Origin: an uncultured Bacteroidaceae bacterium
GTDB taxonomy: Bacteria; Bacteroidota; Bacteroidia; Bacteroidales; Bacteroidaceae
Direction of reading: 5' to 3'
Length of the DNA: 63,325 bases
Assembly (NCBI GenBank): GCA_934293005.1
Contig: CAKQYA010000016.1
Coordinates: 1-63,325, forward strand
Shown: piece by piece, positions 26,832-36,699 of the stretch
Layout of the letters: each line of letters opens with the position of its first letter
Position numbering within the stretch: the first letter of the stretch is position 1
Made by a program: the position numbers and the translations under genes
Notes under the pieces: generated by a model
Told to the model about the DNA's origin: nothing
What the model saw: only the letters and a program-made list of their open reading frames with translations
The model's database searches: none

Positions 26832-27944
26832 TTATTTGAAACTATTGACTGCTTCTGCTACAATCATCGCTTCGTCTTTCTTGATGGCTTGATTCATCGG
26901 CAATGAAAGTTCTTGCCTGTGTATTTGTTCCGTGATGGGTAGTGATAGCTGCGGCGTGTTCCATGGAGCGTTGTGGTAACATTGCTGCATGTGAGGAGGA
27001 ATGGGGTAGTGGATGAGAGTCTGCACGCCATTGGCACGAAGATGTTCTTGCAGTTCGTCACGCCGCTCACAGAAAATGGGAAACTGATGATAGACATTAT
27101 TTGTGTCATCAAGCCGTGATGGCAAGCTTATGAGAGGATTGTCAATATGCGTGTAATAGAAATCGGCAAGATGTTGGCGCCGTGCGTTATCTTCATCAAG
27201 ATAGCGCAGTTTGATGTCAAGAAAAGCTGCGTCCATCTCCGACATGCGACTGTTGATGCCAGTGTAGCGAAACTCATATTTGTGTTGGCTGCCATAGTTG
27301 GCCAGTGCTCTAATAATATCAGCCAGTTTTGCATTGTTTGTTGTCACAGCTCCGGCATCCCCCATGGCACCGATGTTTTTGCCAGGATAGAAACTGTGTG
27401 CCCCTGCTTGTCCGAGTGCTCCAGCCTTTGTGCCTTGCCATGTGCATCCCTGCGCTTGTGCGCAATCTTCCATAAGTATGAGACCGTGTGCTTTGCATAT
27501 GTTGCCTATGCGGCAAGTATATGCCATTCTTCCATAGAGATGCACAATCATCACCCCTTTTGTCTTTTCTGTTATATGACGTTCTATCTCATTTTCGTCA
27601 ATCTGCAGATGCTGCAGCGTAGGTTCCACAAGCACGGGAGTGAGTTGGTTGTCGGTAATGGCGAGTATGGTGGCTATGAAAGTGTTTGCTGGCACAATGA
27701 TTTCGTCACCATCGTGGAATATGCCAAGTTCCTTATATGCTCTGATGATGAGGCGCAAGGCATCAAGCCCATTGCCCACAGCGATGCAATGGGAGGTGCC
27801 TGTATATCGTGCGTAGTTGGCTTCAAAGCGTTGCGTTTCTTCGCCTTGCAGATACCATCCGCTGTCAATGACTCTACGTGCTGCTTCATGATATTCATCG
27901 CCATGCATTTTTGTGATGGCTTGCAGGTCAAGTGTCTTTATCAT
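26832..27944 (-). CDS. DegT/DnrJ/EryC1/StrS-family sugar aminotransferase
   Basis: The 370-aa PLP-dependent aminotransferase is of the type that aminates keto-sugars on nucleotide carriers (FdtB, WecE, VioA-like). The PLP-binding lysine is Lys189 in SFYPGKNIGAMGD, EDCAQAQG contains the cofactor-contacting Asp, and GNGLDAL is the N-terminal phosphate loop. The start is the ATG at 27944, where homologous proteins begin; a longer reading adds 30 unlikely hydrophobic residues. No other sugar-pathway gene adjoins it, so the product (for example a 3- or 4-amino-deoxy sugar for surface glycans) cannot be assigned. Confidence 0.9.
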   Translation of the reverse strand: MIKTLDLQAITKMHGDEYHEAARRVIDSGWYLQGEETQRFEANYARYTGTSHCIAVGNGLDALRLIIRAYKELGIFHDGDEIIVPANTFIATILAITDNQLTPVLVEPTLQHLQIDENEIERHITEKTKGVMIVHLYGRMAYTCRIGNICKAHGLILMEDCAQAQGCTWQGTKAGALGQAGAHSFYPGKNIGAMGDAGAVTTNNAKLADIIRALANYGSQHKYEFRYTGINSRMSEMDAAFLDIKLRYLDEDNARRQHLADFYYTHIDNPLISLPSRLDDTNNVYHQFPIFCERRDELQEHLRANGVQTLIHYPIPPHMQQCYHNAPWNTPQLSLPITEQIHRQELSLPMNQAIKKDEAMIVAEAVNSFK

Positions 27945-28096
27945 AGTGGTGTGTGTTCTTGATAAGAAAAGAATGGATAGAATGCAAATGGACCATATCC
28001 TGTATATAAAATATATAATGTAAGCAGATGGCATAGCTGTCCATAATACACTCTCCGTCCATCAATCTGTATATTATGTAAGTTGATGCCTTGTCT

Positions 28097-28996
28097 TCAG
28101 AACGTCTGTTTTATGGTCTCGCCCCATTTAGAGTCGATGCTTATATGTATGTTGCTCGATTCTGTCTGATTTTTGTCATCGAAAAGATTGCCTGTGTATT
28201 CAGTTATCTTATTGACGCATATTGGCACATTGCTAAACTCTTTCTGTGCTATGACATTGTCATCAGCGTCCAATGCTGTGATTGTCATATTGAGTTTGTC
28301 GGAGTCGCTGCGTGGAAACGTGAACACTTCATAAGTGTCGTTGCCTGTTGCAGTGTTGAGTATCACGGTCTGCCTTGATTTGACAATGCCGCATCTGTCT
28401 ATGGCAGAAAAGGTGCTTGAGCCGCCTGTATAGTAAAATTTCAGTTTTTCAACATCTTCAGGTATCTCATCTTTAATAATGAGTCGGAACATGGCCACAG
28501 CTCGTTTCAGTGTCATGTTGATTTCTTGTGGCTGGTCGTCAACGGTTATTGTGGCGTATTCATAGAATGTGTCTGTGACTTTGTTTGCGTCGAATGTGAT
28601 TTTGCTGGCAGAGTTCACGCTTGCCGGCTTCTCGCTGCTGTGAGCCATGGCAAGCACTTTGTGCGTGCCTGCTGGCAGGTCAAACCCTGCATGGCCGAAA
28701 TCTGCGTCATCTGATGTCTGATGGATGACCTTTTCTTTTGTCCCGTCTTCTGTGTTATATACAGCAAAGGTGATGCGTTTGCATAAGTCGCTTATAAGAG
28801 GCGTGGAGCGCGTTGATTCTATATAAGGGAATGAATGCTGCTCTAATGATGATATGCGCAGGGTTATGTTGTGGGTCTCTGCCGTGGAGCTTTCTGCTGA
28901 TGTGTTTGTGGCATCGTCCTCCCACGACAGTTTTTCGCATGCCGAGAATGAAAGGATAACGGCAGTGCTTATAAGGATAGGTAATTTGATTGACAT
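28097..28996 (-). CDS. Fimbrillin-like lipoprotein (FimB/Mfa2-type superfamily)
   Basis: The 299-aa protein starts at ATG 28996, giving a type II signal peptide ending FSAC (Cys about 20). The body has two beta-sandwich-like regions, with the phrases LPAGTHKVLAMAH and EINMTLKRAVAMFRLII characteristic of Bacteroidales FimB/Mfa2-type fimbrial anchor lipoproteins. It would sit in the outer membrane and either anchor or cap a fimbrium. No fimbrillin subunit gene is adjacent, so it may be an orphan. Family assignment is from pattern only. Confidence 0.62.
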   Translation of the reverse strand: MSIKLPILISTAVILSFSACEKLSWEDDATNTSAESSTAETHNITLRISSLEQHSFPYIESTRSTPLISDLCKRITFAVYNTEDGTKEKVIHQTSDDADFGHAGFDLPAGTHKVLAMAHSSEKPASVNSASKITFDANKVTDTFYEYATITVDDQPQEINMTLKRAVAMFRLIIKDEIPEDVEKLKFYYTGGSSTFSAIDRCGIVKSRQTVILNTATGNDTYEVFTFPRSDSDKLNMTITALDADDNVIAQKEFSNVPICVNKITEYTGNLFDDKNQTESSNIHISIDSKWGETIKQTF

Positions 28997-29084
28997 ATAG
29001 GGTTGCCTTTTATGCAGCAACGGTTATATGCTCCGTATTGTGCCACAGGAGAATATAACCGTTGCAGATATTTAGATGTTAGTG

Positions 29085-30794
29085 TTATTCTTGAACGTAG
29101 TTAGGCAACTGGTCCACATCAAGCTTGTGGATGTAGTTGAAGTGCTTTGCCACCTCGCTCTCAGCATAGTTCATGAATACTGCAAGCGATTTGCTGAAGA
29201 GTTCAGGAGCGCGCTGAGTGTCTTGAAGGAGCAGATGACACATGATGACGTAAGCTGTCATCTCGTAAAGCTTGCGTGAACACAGGTCGAGGAAGTCTTG
29301 ATTGTTTGGCTCCTTTGCCTTGTTTGTGCAGAATGCGAGTTTGTCTGCCATGTCCTTGATGCGCACAGCGTACGATTCATACTGAGCCGCTACAGGCTCC
29401 TGCTCATATTCCTGGATGACGCCGGCGTAGAAGCCTGAAGTGATGTATCGGATGGCAGCTACTGTCTGAAGCTGTGTTGTGCCCTCGTAGATAGACATGA
29501 TGCGAGCATCGCGGTAAATGCGCTGGCACTTGTATTCAAGCATGAAGCCAGAACCTCCATGCACTTGAATAGAGTCGTATGCCGATTCGTTTGCAAACTC
29601 AGAGTTCATTCCCTTAGCCAATGGGGTGAAAGCATCAGCCATCTTGCTGTACTTCTTGTATTCAGCACGCTCTTCAGGAGTGAGTTTGCGCTCTTTTGAG
29701 ATGTCATCAAGAATCTTGTAGATGTCTACATAGCGAGCTGTCATGTATAGGAGCGAACGTCCAGCGTCAAGCTTAGCTTTGATGCGTGAAATCATATCGT
29801 AAACAGCAGGGAAGTGGATAATCTCCTTGCCAAACTGTTTGCGGTCGCGTGCATAGTTAATAGCCTCCTCGTATGCAGCTTGCTCTGCACCTACCGATTG
29901 TGAAGCAATGCCGAGACGGGCACCATTCATGAGACCCATGACATACTTGATGAGTCCAAGCTTCTCTGAGCCGCAGAGTTCAGCCTTGGCATTCTTGTAG
30001 ACAAGTTCACATGTTGGGCTGCCATGGATGCCGAGCTTGTTTTCTATACGGCGCACATCCACGCCACCATTGCGCTTGTCATAGATGAACATAGACAGAC
30101 CGCGTCCGTCACGTGTGCCTTCTACAGAGCGCGCAAGCACGAGGTGTATGTCTGCATCACCATTTGTGATGAAGCGCTTCACGCCGTTGAGATACCAGCA
30201 CTTGTCTTCCTCGCTGTATGTAGCCTTGAGCATCACCGACTGCAGGTCAGAGCCTGCGTCAGGCTCAGTGAGGTCCATCGACATGGTCTCGCCTGCGCAT
30301 ACACGCGGAATGTATCTGCGGCGTTGGTCCTCGTCTCCAAACTCATAGAGGGTTTCAATGCAATCTTGTAATGACCAGATGTTTTCAAAGCCAGCGTCGC
30401 CTTGGGCTATCATCTCGTTGGCCGCTGTGTAAACCACGTTAGGCAGGTTGAGGCCACCATAACGGCGTGGCATAGTCATGCCGCAGAGTCCAGCCTTGAT
30501 AGTGGCATCGAGGTTCTCGTATGTCTTCGCTGCATAGCGCACGCGTCCGTTTTCGCAGTGAGGGCCTTCGGTGTCTACCTCCTCCGAGTTGGGGCCAATG
30601 ATGTTGGCATTGATGTCGCCAGTGATTTCAAGCAGGCTGTTGTAGTTGTCCTGTGCGTCTTCGTAGTCTTTGGGCGCATAGTCATACTGGCCATAGTCTG
30701 CAAAGTTTCTTTCCTTCAACTCAACGATGCGCTTCATCAAAGGGTGTTCCATGTGAAATTTAATCTCAGGAACGTCTGTATATGAATTAGCCAT
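29085..30794 (-). CDS. Acyl-CoA dehydrogenase family protein
   Basis: The 569-aa flavoprotein is longer than the usual 380-aa enzymes, with an extended N-terminus and a helical C-terminal extension (about 450-569), as in the large Bacteroidetes acyl-CoA dehydrogenases. The FAD/substrate signature DLTEPDAGSD lies near 178-187 and IYEGTTQLQ near 441 includes the catalytic-base region. It oxidises an acyl-CoA and passes electrons to ETF, whose two genes lie directly upstream (59 bp) in the same operon. The acyl chain preferred cannot be told. Confidence 0.92.
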   Translation of the reverse strand: MANSYTDVPEIKFHMEHPLMKRIVELKERNFADYGQYDYAPKDYEDAQDNYNSLLEITGDINANIIGPNSEEVDTEGPHCENGRVRYAAKTYENLDATIKAGLCGMTMPRRYGGLNLPNVVYTAANEMIAQGDAGFENIWSLQDCIETLYEFGDEDQRRRYIPRVCAGETMSMDLTEPDAGSDLQSVMLKATYSEEDKCWYLNGVKRFITNGDADIHLVLARSVEGTRDGRGLSMFIYDKRNGGVDVRRIENKLGIHGSPTCELVYKNAKAELCGSEKLGLIKYVMGLMNGARLGIASQSVGAEQAAYEEAINYARDRKQFGKEIIHFPAVYDMISRIKAKLDAGRSLLYMTARYVDIYKILDDISKERKLTPEERAEYKKYSKMADAFTPLAKGMNSEFANESAYDSIQVHGGSGFMLEYKCQRIYRDARIMSIYEGTTQLQTVAAIRYITSGFYAGVIQEYEQEPVAAQYESYAVRIKDMADKLAFCTNKAKEPNNQDFLDLCSRKLYEMTAYVIMCHLLLQDTQRAPELFSKSLAVFMNYAESEVAKHFNYIHKLDVDQLPNYVQE

Positions 30795-30853
30795 ATAGTT
30801 ATTCTTCTTTATTAAGAGACTCTGTCTTTTTCATGCGCAGAGTGCTCTGTTTT

Positions 30854-31894
30854 TTACTTAGAATTCTTCTTGTAATACTTTATCAACTTTGGAACGACTT
30901 CCTCCACCGTGCCGTTGATGATGTAGTCGGCAATCTGGTTGATAGGAGCCTGAGGGTCTGAATTGATAGAGATGATGATGCCTGAGTCTTTCATGCCGGC
31001 AACGTGCTGTATGGCGCCAGATATACCGCAAGCGATGTATACCTTAGGACGCACAGTGGTGCCTGTCTGACCAATCTGGCGATCATGGTCAATCCATCCT
31101 GCATCGACAGCTGCACGGCTTGCGCCCACCTCTGCGTGAAGTTCCTTCGCAAGTTCGAAGAGAAGGTTAAAGCCTTCTGGACCGCCCACACCGTAACCGC
31201 CTGCGATGACGATAGGAGCTCCCTTGAGGTTATGTTTAGCTTTCTCCACGTGACGGTCGAGCACCTTCACCACATAGTCTGTCTCTGGGATATATTTGGC
31301 CACATCATGCTTTATGACCTCGCTCTTGTAGTTTTCATCAATTATTTCCTTCTTCATCACTCCGTCGCGCACTGTTGCCATCTGTGGGCGGTGCTCTGGA
31401 TTGACGATTGTGGCAATGATAGATCCGCCGAATGCTGGACGAATCTGATAGAGTTGGTCTTCATAGTGCTTTTCAACAAAGTTGCCATCTGCATCTTTCA
31501 CCTTCATGTCGAAGGAGCCAATCTCCAATTGTGTGCAGTCTGCTGTAAGACCTGAGTGGAGGGCTGAAGACACTCGTGGACCGAGGTCACGTCCGATTAC
31601 TGTGGCTCCGAGCAGGCAAATCTGTGGCTGCTCTTCTTTGAAGAGGTTCACAACAGCTGATGTATGTGGAAGAGATGTGTAAGGGAATAGTCCTTCTGCA
31701 TCGAAGATATGCACTTTGTCAACACCGAAAGGTATAACCTGCTTCTCCACACCGTCAATGTTGTGGCCTACGAGGATAGCCTCAAGCTGCACTCCCAGCT
31801 TGTTGGCGAGTTTGCGGCCCTTGGTGCAGAGCTCCAAGCTTACGTCGGCAACCTTGTTGCCTTCAAGCTCACAATATACGAAAACGTTATTCAT
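30854..31894 (-). CDS. etfA: Electron transfer flavoprotein alpha subunit
   Basis: This 346-aa protein pairs with EtfB to carry electrons from acyl-CoA dehydrogenase. The N-terminal half is the ETF nucleotide-alpha-hydrolase-like domain. The C-terminal FAD domain has GAPIVIAGGYGVGGPEGF, TGTTVRPKVYIACGISGAIQH and IISINSDPQAPI, typical of FAD binding. Its ATG overlaps the etfB stop by one base (TAATG), a sign of translational coupling. Confidence 0.95.
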   Translation of the reverse strand: MNNVFVYCELEGNKVADVSLELCTKGRKLANKLGVQLEAILVGHNIDGVEKQVIPFGVDKVHIFDAEGLFPYTSLPHTSAVVNLFKEEQPQICLLGATVIGRDLGPRVSSALHSGLTADCTQLEIGSFDMKVKDADGNFVEKHYEDQLYQIRPAFGGSIIATIVNPEHRPQMATVRDGVMKKEIIDENYKSEVIKHDVAKYIPETDYVVKVLDRHVEKAKHNLKGAPIVIAGGYGVGGPEGFNLLFELAKELHAEVGASRAAVDAGWIDHDRQIGQTGTTVRPKVYIACGISGAIQHVAGMKDSGIIISINSDPQAPINQIADYIINGTVEEVVPKLIKYYKKNSK

Positions 31895-32703
31895 TATCCG
31901 ATGGTGTTAGATTCCATGAGTTCAACAATAAGGCTTTCCACATCAGCGTCGCTTGATGTGAGAGTCTTGTTTTCCTTAGCTTTGAAGACTATGCTCTTCA
32001 CGGCTTTCACGTTTGTTGGCGAGCCAGCCTTGCCTATCTGAGCAGGGTCGGCCTCGATGTCTGCAGCGCCCCAAATAGGGAATTCTCTGTTTTTGTTTGC
32101 CCATACACGCTTTACGTTGCGCACACGGCATGGAGCTGCAGAGCCATTGACAGTGACAACGATAGGAAGCGGTCCTTCAACAGTCTCCACGCCGCCGTCT
32201 ATATGGCGCTTAGCCACAATCTTGCCTGCTTCTTTGTCGATGGAAAGAATCTCTTCGGTGTATGTGATTTGTGTGAGACCAAGTTTTTCAGCCACTTGTG
32301 GACCTACTTGTGCTGTGTCGCCATCGATAGCTTGGCGTCCGCAGAGGATAATGTCGTATCCGCCCACCTTCTTGATGGCCTGAGCCAGTGTGTATGAAGT
32401 GGCGAGAGTGTCTGCGCCGCCAAGAGGACGGTCTGACACGAGGATGCCTTCGTCAGCGCCTCTGTAGATGCCTTCCTTGAGCACCTCGGCTGCTTTAGGC
32501 AGGCCCATTGTTATCATTGTGATGGTAGAGCCTGGGTTGGCGTCCTTGAGACGGAGCGCTTGCTCGAGTGCATTCAAATCCTCAGGGTTGAATACGGCAG
32601 GCAGAGCTGCGCGGTTCACTGTACCCTCTGGAGTCATAGCGTCTGGCCCGACATTTCTTGTGTCGGGCACTTGCTTTGCGAGTACGATAATCTTTAAACT
32701 CAT
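31894..32703 (-). CDS. etfB: Electron transfer flavoprotein beta subunit
   Basis: The 269-aa partner of EtfA has the family start SLKIIVLAKQVPDTRNV and the AMP/FAD-binding stretches GADTLATSYTLAQAI and CGRQAIDGDTAQVGPQ. It is the first gene of etfB-etfA-acyl-CoA dehydrogenase, transcribed from a TTTG-N22-TAAATTTG promoter. The length is normal for the family. Confidence 0.95.
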   Translation of the reverse strand: MSLKIIVLAKQVPDTRNVGPDAMTPEGTVNRAALPAVFNPEDLNALEQALRLKDANPGSTITMITMGLPKAAEVLKEGIYRGADEGILVSDRPLGGADTLATSYTLAQAIKKVGGYDIILCGRQAIDGDTAQVGPQVAEKLGLTQITYTEEILSIDKEAGKIVAKRHIDGGVETVEGPLPIVVTVNGSAAPCRVRNVKRVWANKNREFPIWGAADIEADPAQIGKAGSPTNVKAVKSIVFKAKENKTLTSSDADVESLIVELMESNTIG

Positions 32704-32776
32704 ATTTTAATTGATTGTTAATTTGTTTGTTCTTTGTTTTAGGCCATTGTGCTTCATGGTAAAGTACAAGTAATTG

Positions 32777-32810
32777 CAAATTTACGGATTTTATTCTATT
32801 TAGCCACAAA
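32777..32810 (-). promoter_or_regulatory. Promoter of the etf operon
   Basis: The minus strand has a -33 TTTG (32807-32810), a 22-bp spacer and a -7 TAAATTTG (32777-32784), about 75 bp upstream of etfB. The spacer is one base longer than the usual maximum. Between here and 33127 I see nothing else. Confidence 0.55.
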
Positions 32811-33126
32811 CAATACGAAAAAAATATTTCATTAACATGAATATGGGGCATGATTGATGCCCAAAAGGGCAATTTGCAGCTATGGATTTTTGTTTTTTGT
32901 ATGATGATTACAGCATCCTTTTATTCAGCAACATAAAGCAATGATAATAAGGCCTGCTCTGATGTTGCCCCTATAATGCTGTCAGGTCCATTTGTGCTGC
33001 TTGTACATGAGTCTTAATAGTTAATTATTGTCATTCCTAAACATTGAGGAAGTGGCTGATGGCTTAAATAGCATTAAAAAGAATAATATAATGATGAACG
33101 ATGAGCTTAATGTGGAAAAATCTTGC

Positions 33127-33134
33127 TAATTTTG
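33127..33134 (+). promoter_or_regulatory. -7 box for the DUF4294 gene
   Basis: TAATTTTG lies 34 bp before the ATG at 33169 and matches TAnnTTTG. No -33 TTTG is visible at the normal distance. Confidence 0.45.
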
Positions 33135-33168
33135 CAGTCGTTTTTATACTTACAAGGTAAAGGGATTT

Positions 33169-33828
33169 ATGAAATCATTTGTCACACATATATTTTTGAA
33201 AGTTATGCTGGTGGCGGCAATCATGCTGTCGCCAAGACAGATGCTTGCGCAGAAGGTGAAGATTGATGCGCAAACAGATAAGTATATGACAGGTGAACCT
33301 ATATTTTCACATCCTAAGTATTATACTGGCATGGTAGAATATGATGGAGAGATGATTCCAAGTTTCATGTACGGAGATTTTTATGTGTTCAACAAATTGG
33401 TTTTTAAGAATGCGTCTCAGGCTCGCAAATATTATAAGATAGCCAACAACATTAAGAAAGTCTATCCTATAGCTTGTGAAATCCAGGCTACAGTCAACCG
33501 CACAATAGCTCACATGGATTCGCTCCCCACGAAGAAGGATAAGGATGCGTATCTCAAGCAGCAAGAGAAGGAATTGAAAGCCGAATACTATCCTAAGTTG
33601 AAGAAACTCTCGTTTGCCCAAGGCAAATTGCTCATCAAACTTATAGACAGGCAGTGTGACATGACAGGTTATGAACTTATAAAGAAATATATGGGCGGTT
33701 TCAAGGCGGGTTTTTACAATGCGTTTGCGAGTCTTTTTGGAGCAAGCCTGAAGAAGGAATATGATCCCGATGTGGATGACAGACTGACGGAACGGGCCAT
33801 TCTGCTCATTGAGAGCGGGCAGATGTGA
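33169..33828 (+). CDS. DUF4294 periplasmic protein
   Basis: The 219-aa protein has a signal peptide (to about LAQ, residue 28). The rest matches the DUF4294 pattern of Bacteroidetes: PSFMYGDFYVFNKLVFKN, then a Lys-rich helical region with ARKYYKIANNIKKVYP and GKLLIKLIDRQCDMTGYE near 162-179. The family has no known function, and the Cys and paired basic residues are conserved-looking. It stands upstream of an SpoU methyltransferase gene with a 133-bp gap. Confidence 0.8.
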   Translation: MKSFVTHIFLKVMLVAAIMLSPRQMLAQKVKIDAQTDKYMTGEPIFSHPKYYTGMVEYDGEMIPSFMYGDFYVFNKLVFKNASQARKYYKIANNIKKVYPIACEIQATVNRTIAHMDSLPTKKDKDAYLKQQEKELKAEYYPKLKKLSFAQGKLLIKLIDRQCDMTGYELIKKYMGGFKAGFYNAFASLFGASLKKEYDPDVDDRLTERAILLIESGQM

Positions 33829-33961
33829 TTTTGTATGCGTTTCTTTTGTCATTCGAGTGCGTCATAGCCAGCATGCCTTCAAATGCATACATTGACAAAT
33901 GCTCGTGACTCCAACAAGAATTGAAGTCTGATGACTTATTTGAGTTTAGTAATAAATTATC

Positions 33962-34525
33962 ATGATGCGTAAACTGAAGATTACAGAGATGGGACGCATG
34001 AACACGGAAGAGTTCAAAGCGTCTGAAAAGATGCCTCTGACAGTAGTGCTTGACGATGTGAGAAGCATGTACAATGTTGGCAGTGTGTTCCGCACGGCCG
34101 ATGCTTTCCGTGTGGAAGCCATATATCTTTGCGGCATTACGGCATGTCCACCGCATCCAGAGATTCACAAGACAGCTCTTGGAGCTGAGGATACTGTGGA
34201 ATGGCGACATTTTGGCAGCACAATGGAAGCTGTGGACGAATTGCGCGCGAAAGGACATGTGGTCTTCAGCATCGAGCAGTGTGAAGGCAGCACAATGCTT
34301 CAGCATCTTGACCTTCACGATTGTGATACCATGCCTGCGCTTGTTGATGCCACAGGCTTTGCCATAGTAATGGGCAATGAGGTGAAGGGCGTGAAGCAGG
34401 AGGTGGTCAATGCGTCGGATGCCTGCATTGAGATTCCTCAGTATGGCACCAAGCACTCTCTCAATGTGAGCACCACTGCAGGCATCGTCATATGGGAATT
34501 TGCCAGACAGTTGCTAATAAAGTAG
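33962..34525 (+). CDS. SpoU/TrmH-family RNA 2'-O-methyltransferase
   Basis: The 187-aa protein has the SPOUT trefoil-knot methyltransferase fold. Motif 1 is NVGSVFRTADAFR, motif 2 is IVMGNEVKGV and motif 3 is KHSLNVSTTAGIV, which together form the S-adenosylmethionine site. It methylates a ribose in tRNA or rRNA. With no N-terminal RNA-binding extension it is a short SpoU member, so the target cannot be named. The start is one of two tandem ATG codons. Confidence 0.9.
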   Translation: MMRKLKITEMGRMNTEEFKASEKMPLTVVLDDVRSMYNVGSVFRTADAFRVEAIYLCGITACPPHPEIHKTALGAEDTVEWRHFGSTMEAVDELRAKGHVVFSIEQCEGSTMLQHLDLHDCDTMPALVDATGFAIVMGNEVKGVKQEVVNASDACIEIPQYGTKHSLNVSTTAGIVIWEFARQLLIK

Positions 34526-34597
34526 TAATATATTATCCTTGTTCCATTTTTTAGAACTTATGATTCAAAAGTGAAAATGCTTTTGGATGATTAGTGG

Positions 34598-34605
34598 TAA
34601 TTTTG
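34598..34605 (+). promoter_or_regulatory. -7 box for the GH43 pair
   Basis: TAATTTTG matches the -7 consensus and lies 72 bp before the first GH43 start. The nearest TTTG is at 12 bp, so only the -7 element is supported. Confidence 0.4.
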
Positions 34606-34677
34606 TGTTATGATTTGTGAGGCTGAAATGAATCCATAGCAAATTCCTAACATAGTGTATAACCATAAGTCTGAAAA

Positions 34678-36627
34678 ATGAGAAAGACAATCATGTTTGT
34701 GTCGCTGCTCGCTTCTGTAGCAGCCGCAGCCCAGAATCCGATCATTAGAGACCAGTTTACGGCCGATCCTACAGCGCGAGTGTTTAATGGTAAGGTGTAT
34801 CTTTATCCGTCGCATGACATTCACGCTCCTGAAGGACAACGCCAAGACTGGTTCTGTATGGCCGACTATCATGTGTTTTCTTCCGATAATCTTACAGAGT
34901 GGAAAGACCATGGCGTCATCATTACACAAAACAAAGTTCCATGGGTGCGTCCTGATTCCTATTCAATGTGGGCTCCCGACTGTGTGTGCAAGAATGGCAA
35001 GTATTATTTTTATTTTCCGTCAGCTCCGAAGGACGGACGCGGCTTCGGCATAGGTGTCGCCACGTCCGACAAGCCAGAAGGGTCTTTCACTTGTGAAGCT
35101 GAACCCATCAAGGGAGTGATGGGCATAGACCCTTGTGTGCTCATTGATGATGATGGAAAGAGCTACATGTATTGGGCCGGAGGTCCGATGCGTGGAGCGT
35201 TGCTGAATGACAACATGAAGGAACTTGCCGGGGAAGTCAAAGTGATGGAAGGCTTGCCTGAGGGCTTCAAGGAAGGGCCTTTTGCTTTCAAGCATGCAGG
35301 AAACTATTATCTCACATTTCCATGGGTAAGAAAGGATAATGGCACGGAGACTTTGGCTTATGCCATGTCGAAGTCGCCGCTCGGCCCATGGGATTTCAAA
35401 GGCATCATCATGGCTGAGTCGCCGACGGGATGCTGGACAAATCACCATTCCATAGTGGAATATAAGGGTCAATGGTATCTTTTCTATCATCACAACGACT
35501 ATTCGCCCAACATGGACAAGAGACGTTCCGCTCGGATAGACCGTCTCTACTTCAATTCCGACGGTACTATAAAGGAGGTGGTTCCTACGCTTCGTGGTGT
35601 GGGAATAAACAAAGCAACCGAATGCTTGCAGATAGATCGCTACAGCAAAGCGAGCCAAGGAGTGGCAGTTCAGTTGCTTGACACCATTGACACGTTTAAG
35701 GGATGGGAAGCCAAACTGCCAGACAAGGGCAGTTGGTTGGCATATGATGATGTTGATTTCTCCCCATTGGGCGATTGCTATATGATTGCCAATGTCATGG
35801 CTCACGACAATACGGAATTTTCCATCCATGAGGGCAGTGCCAAAGGGCGTGTCATAGCTAAATGCAAAGTGATCTGCAAGACAGGTGGCCAGCGTCCACG
35901 TGACAATAGTGGCAGGTGGATGACGGTGACAGCTCCTGTAAGCCATGTGCCAGAAGGTGTGAAGAGCCTTTATTTTGTATGTGATGGCAAGGAGGTGCAT
36001 GTTGACTGGGTGCAGTTTAAGAACCGTGAGAAATACTTCTCTCCTGCTCCATCCACAGCTTCTGTGCCTGATGCAGACGGCTTCATCCGACGTTGGCTTG
36101 TGCTTGAGCCTATCGACAAACCCAATCCGACAAACACAGTGTTTGTGGACACTTATCTGCGCCAAGAACTTGGCAAAGAATATTTCAAAGGACAGTTTTC
36201 TGTTTTCCCAAAAGACAAACAAGCAGTGAAAGTGGGCAAACAAAATCTGAGATGGCATGCTTTGGAGAGTGAAAGATACAATCTCAAACTATTCAGGTTT
36301 GCCGAAAGGATGGAAAAGCCTGTTTATGGCGTGCTCTTCTGGGTGGTGACAGCTATAGACTGTGATGAAGACATAGACAATGTGCGTTTGGCCGTAGGAA
36401 GCAATTCGGCTTCTATGTGGTGGCTTAACGGAGAGGAAGCCTTGCTTCTCTCTGGCGACAGGCGCATGGTGAAGGACGATGGAATGTCGCCTCGTGTCTC
36501 TTTGAAGAAAGGGCGCAACATATTGCGAGGTGCTGTCATCAATGGTCCTGGCATGAGCGATTTCTGTGTTCGTCTGCTTGATGAGAAAGGTAATCCTGTG
36601 AGAAACATCACGATTAACCATAAGTGA
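34678..36627 (+). CDS. Secreted GH43 glycosidase with CBM6-like and extra C-terminal domain
   Basis: The 649-aa protein has a signal peptide (to about AAA-Q, residue 19). Residues about 20-300 form the five-bladed GH43 catalytic domain, with an Asp near 30 (FTADPTAR) as the general base, GIDPCVLIDDD with the pKa-tuning Asp, and KEGPFAF with the acid Glu. Residues about 305-450 look like a CBM6-type carbohydrate-binding module. Residues about 468-649 form an additional beta-sandwich. It probably removes arabinose or xylose from plant polysaccharides. It is 72 bp upstream of another GH43 gene and probably in one transcript with it. Confidence 0.88.
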   Translation: MRKTIMFVSLLASVAAAAQNPIIRDQFTADPTARVFNGKVYLYPSHDIHAPEGQRQDWFCMADYHVFSSDNLTEWKDHGVIITQNKVPWVRPDSYSMWAPDCVCKNGKYYFYFPSAPKDGRGFGIGVATSDKPEGSFTCEAEPIKGVMGIDPCVLIDDDGKSYMYWAGGPMRGALLNDNMKELAGEVKVMEGLPEGFKEGPFAFKHAGNYYLTFPWVRKDNGTETLAYAMSKSPLGPWDFKGIIMAESPTGCWTNHHSIVEYKGQWYLFYHHNDYSPNMDKRRSARIDRLYFNSDGTIKEVVPTLRGVGINKATECLQIDRYSKASQGVAVQLLDTIDTFKGWEAKLPDKGSWLAYDDVDFSPLGDCYMIANVMAHDNTEFSIHEGSAKGRVIAKCKVICKTGGQRPRDNSGRWMTVTAPVSHVPEGVKSLYFVCDGKEVHVDWVQFKNREKYFSPAPSTASVPDADGFIRRWLVLEPIDKPNPTNTVFVDTYLRQELGKEYFKGQFSVFPKDKQAVKVGKQNLRWHALESERYNLKLFRFAERMEKPVYGVLFWVVTAIDCDEDIDNVRLAVGSNSASMWWLNGEEALLLSGDRRMVKDDGMSPRVSLKKGRNILRGAVINGPGMSDFCVRLLDEKGNPVRNITINHK

Positions 36628-36699
36628 TTTTATGATTTGTTTTTAAGTCAGACAATATAAATGTCCTGACAACAATAATATATATAGAACTTTAAAGTA

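Noticed and set aside
35020..36258. 412-aa frame on the minus strand opposite a GH43 gene
   Set aside because: It lies entirely antisense to a well-supported glycosidase, has no signal, domain or promoter and shows odd residue composition.
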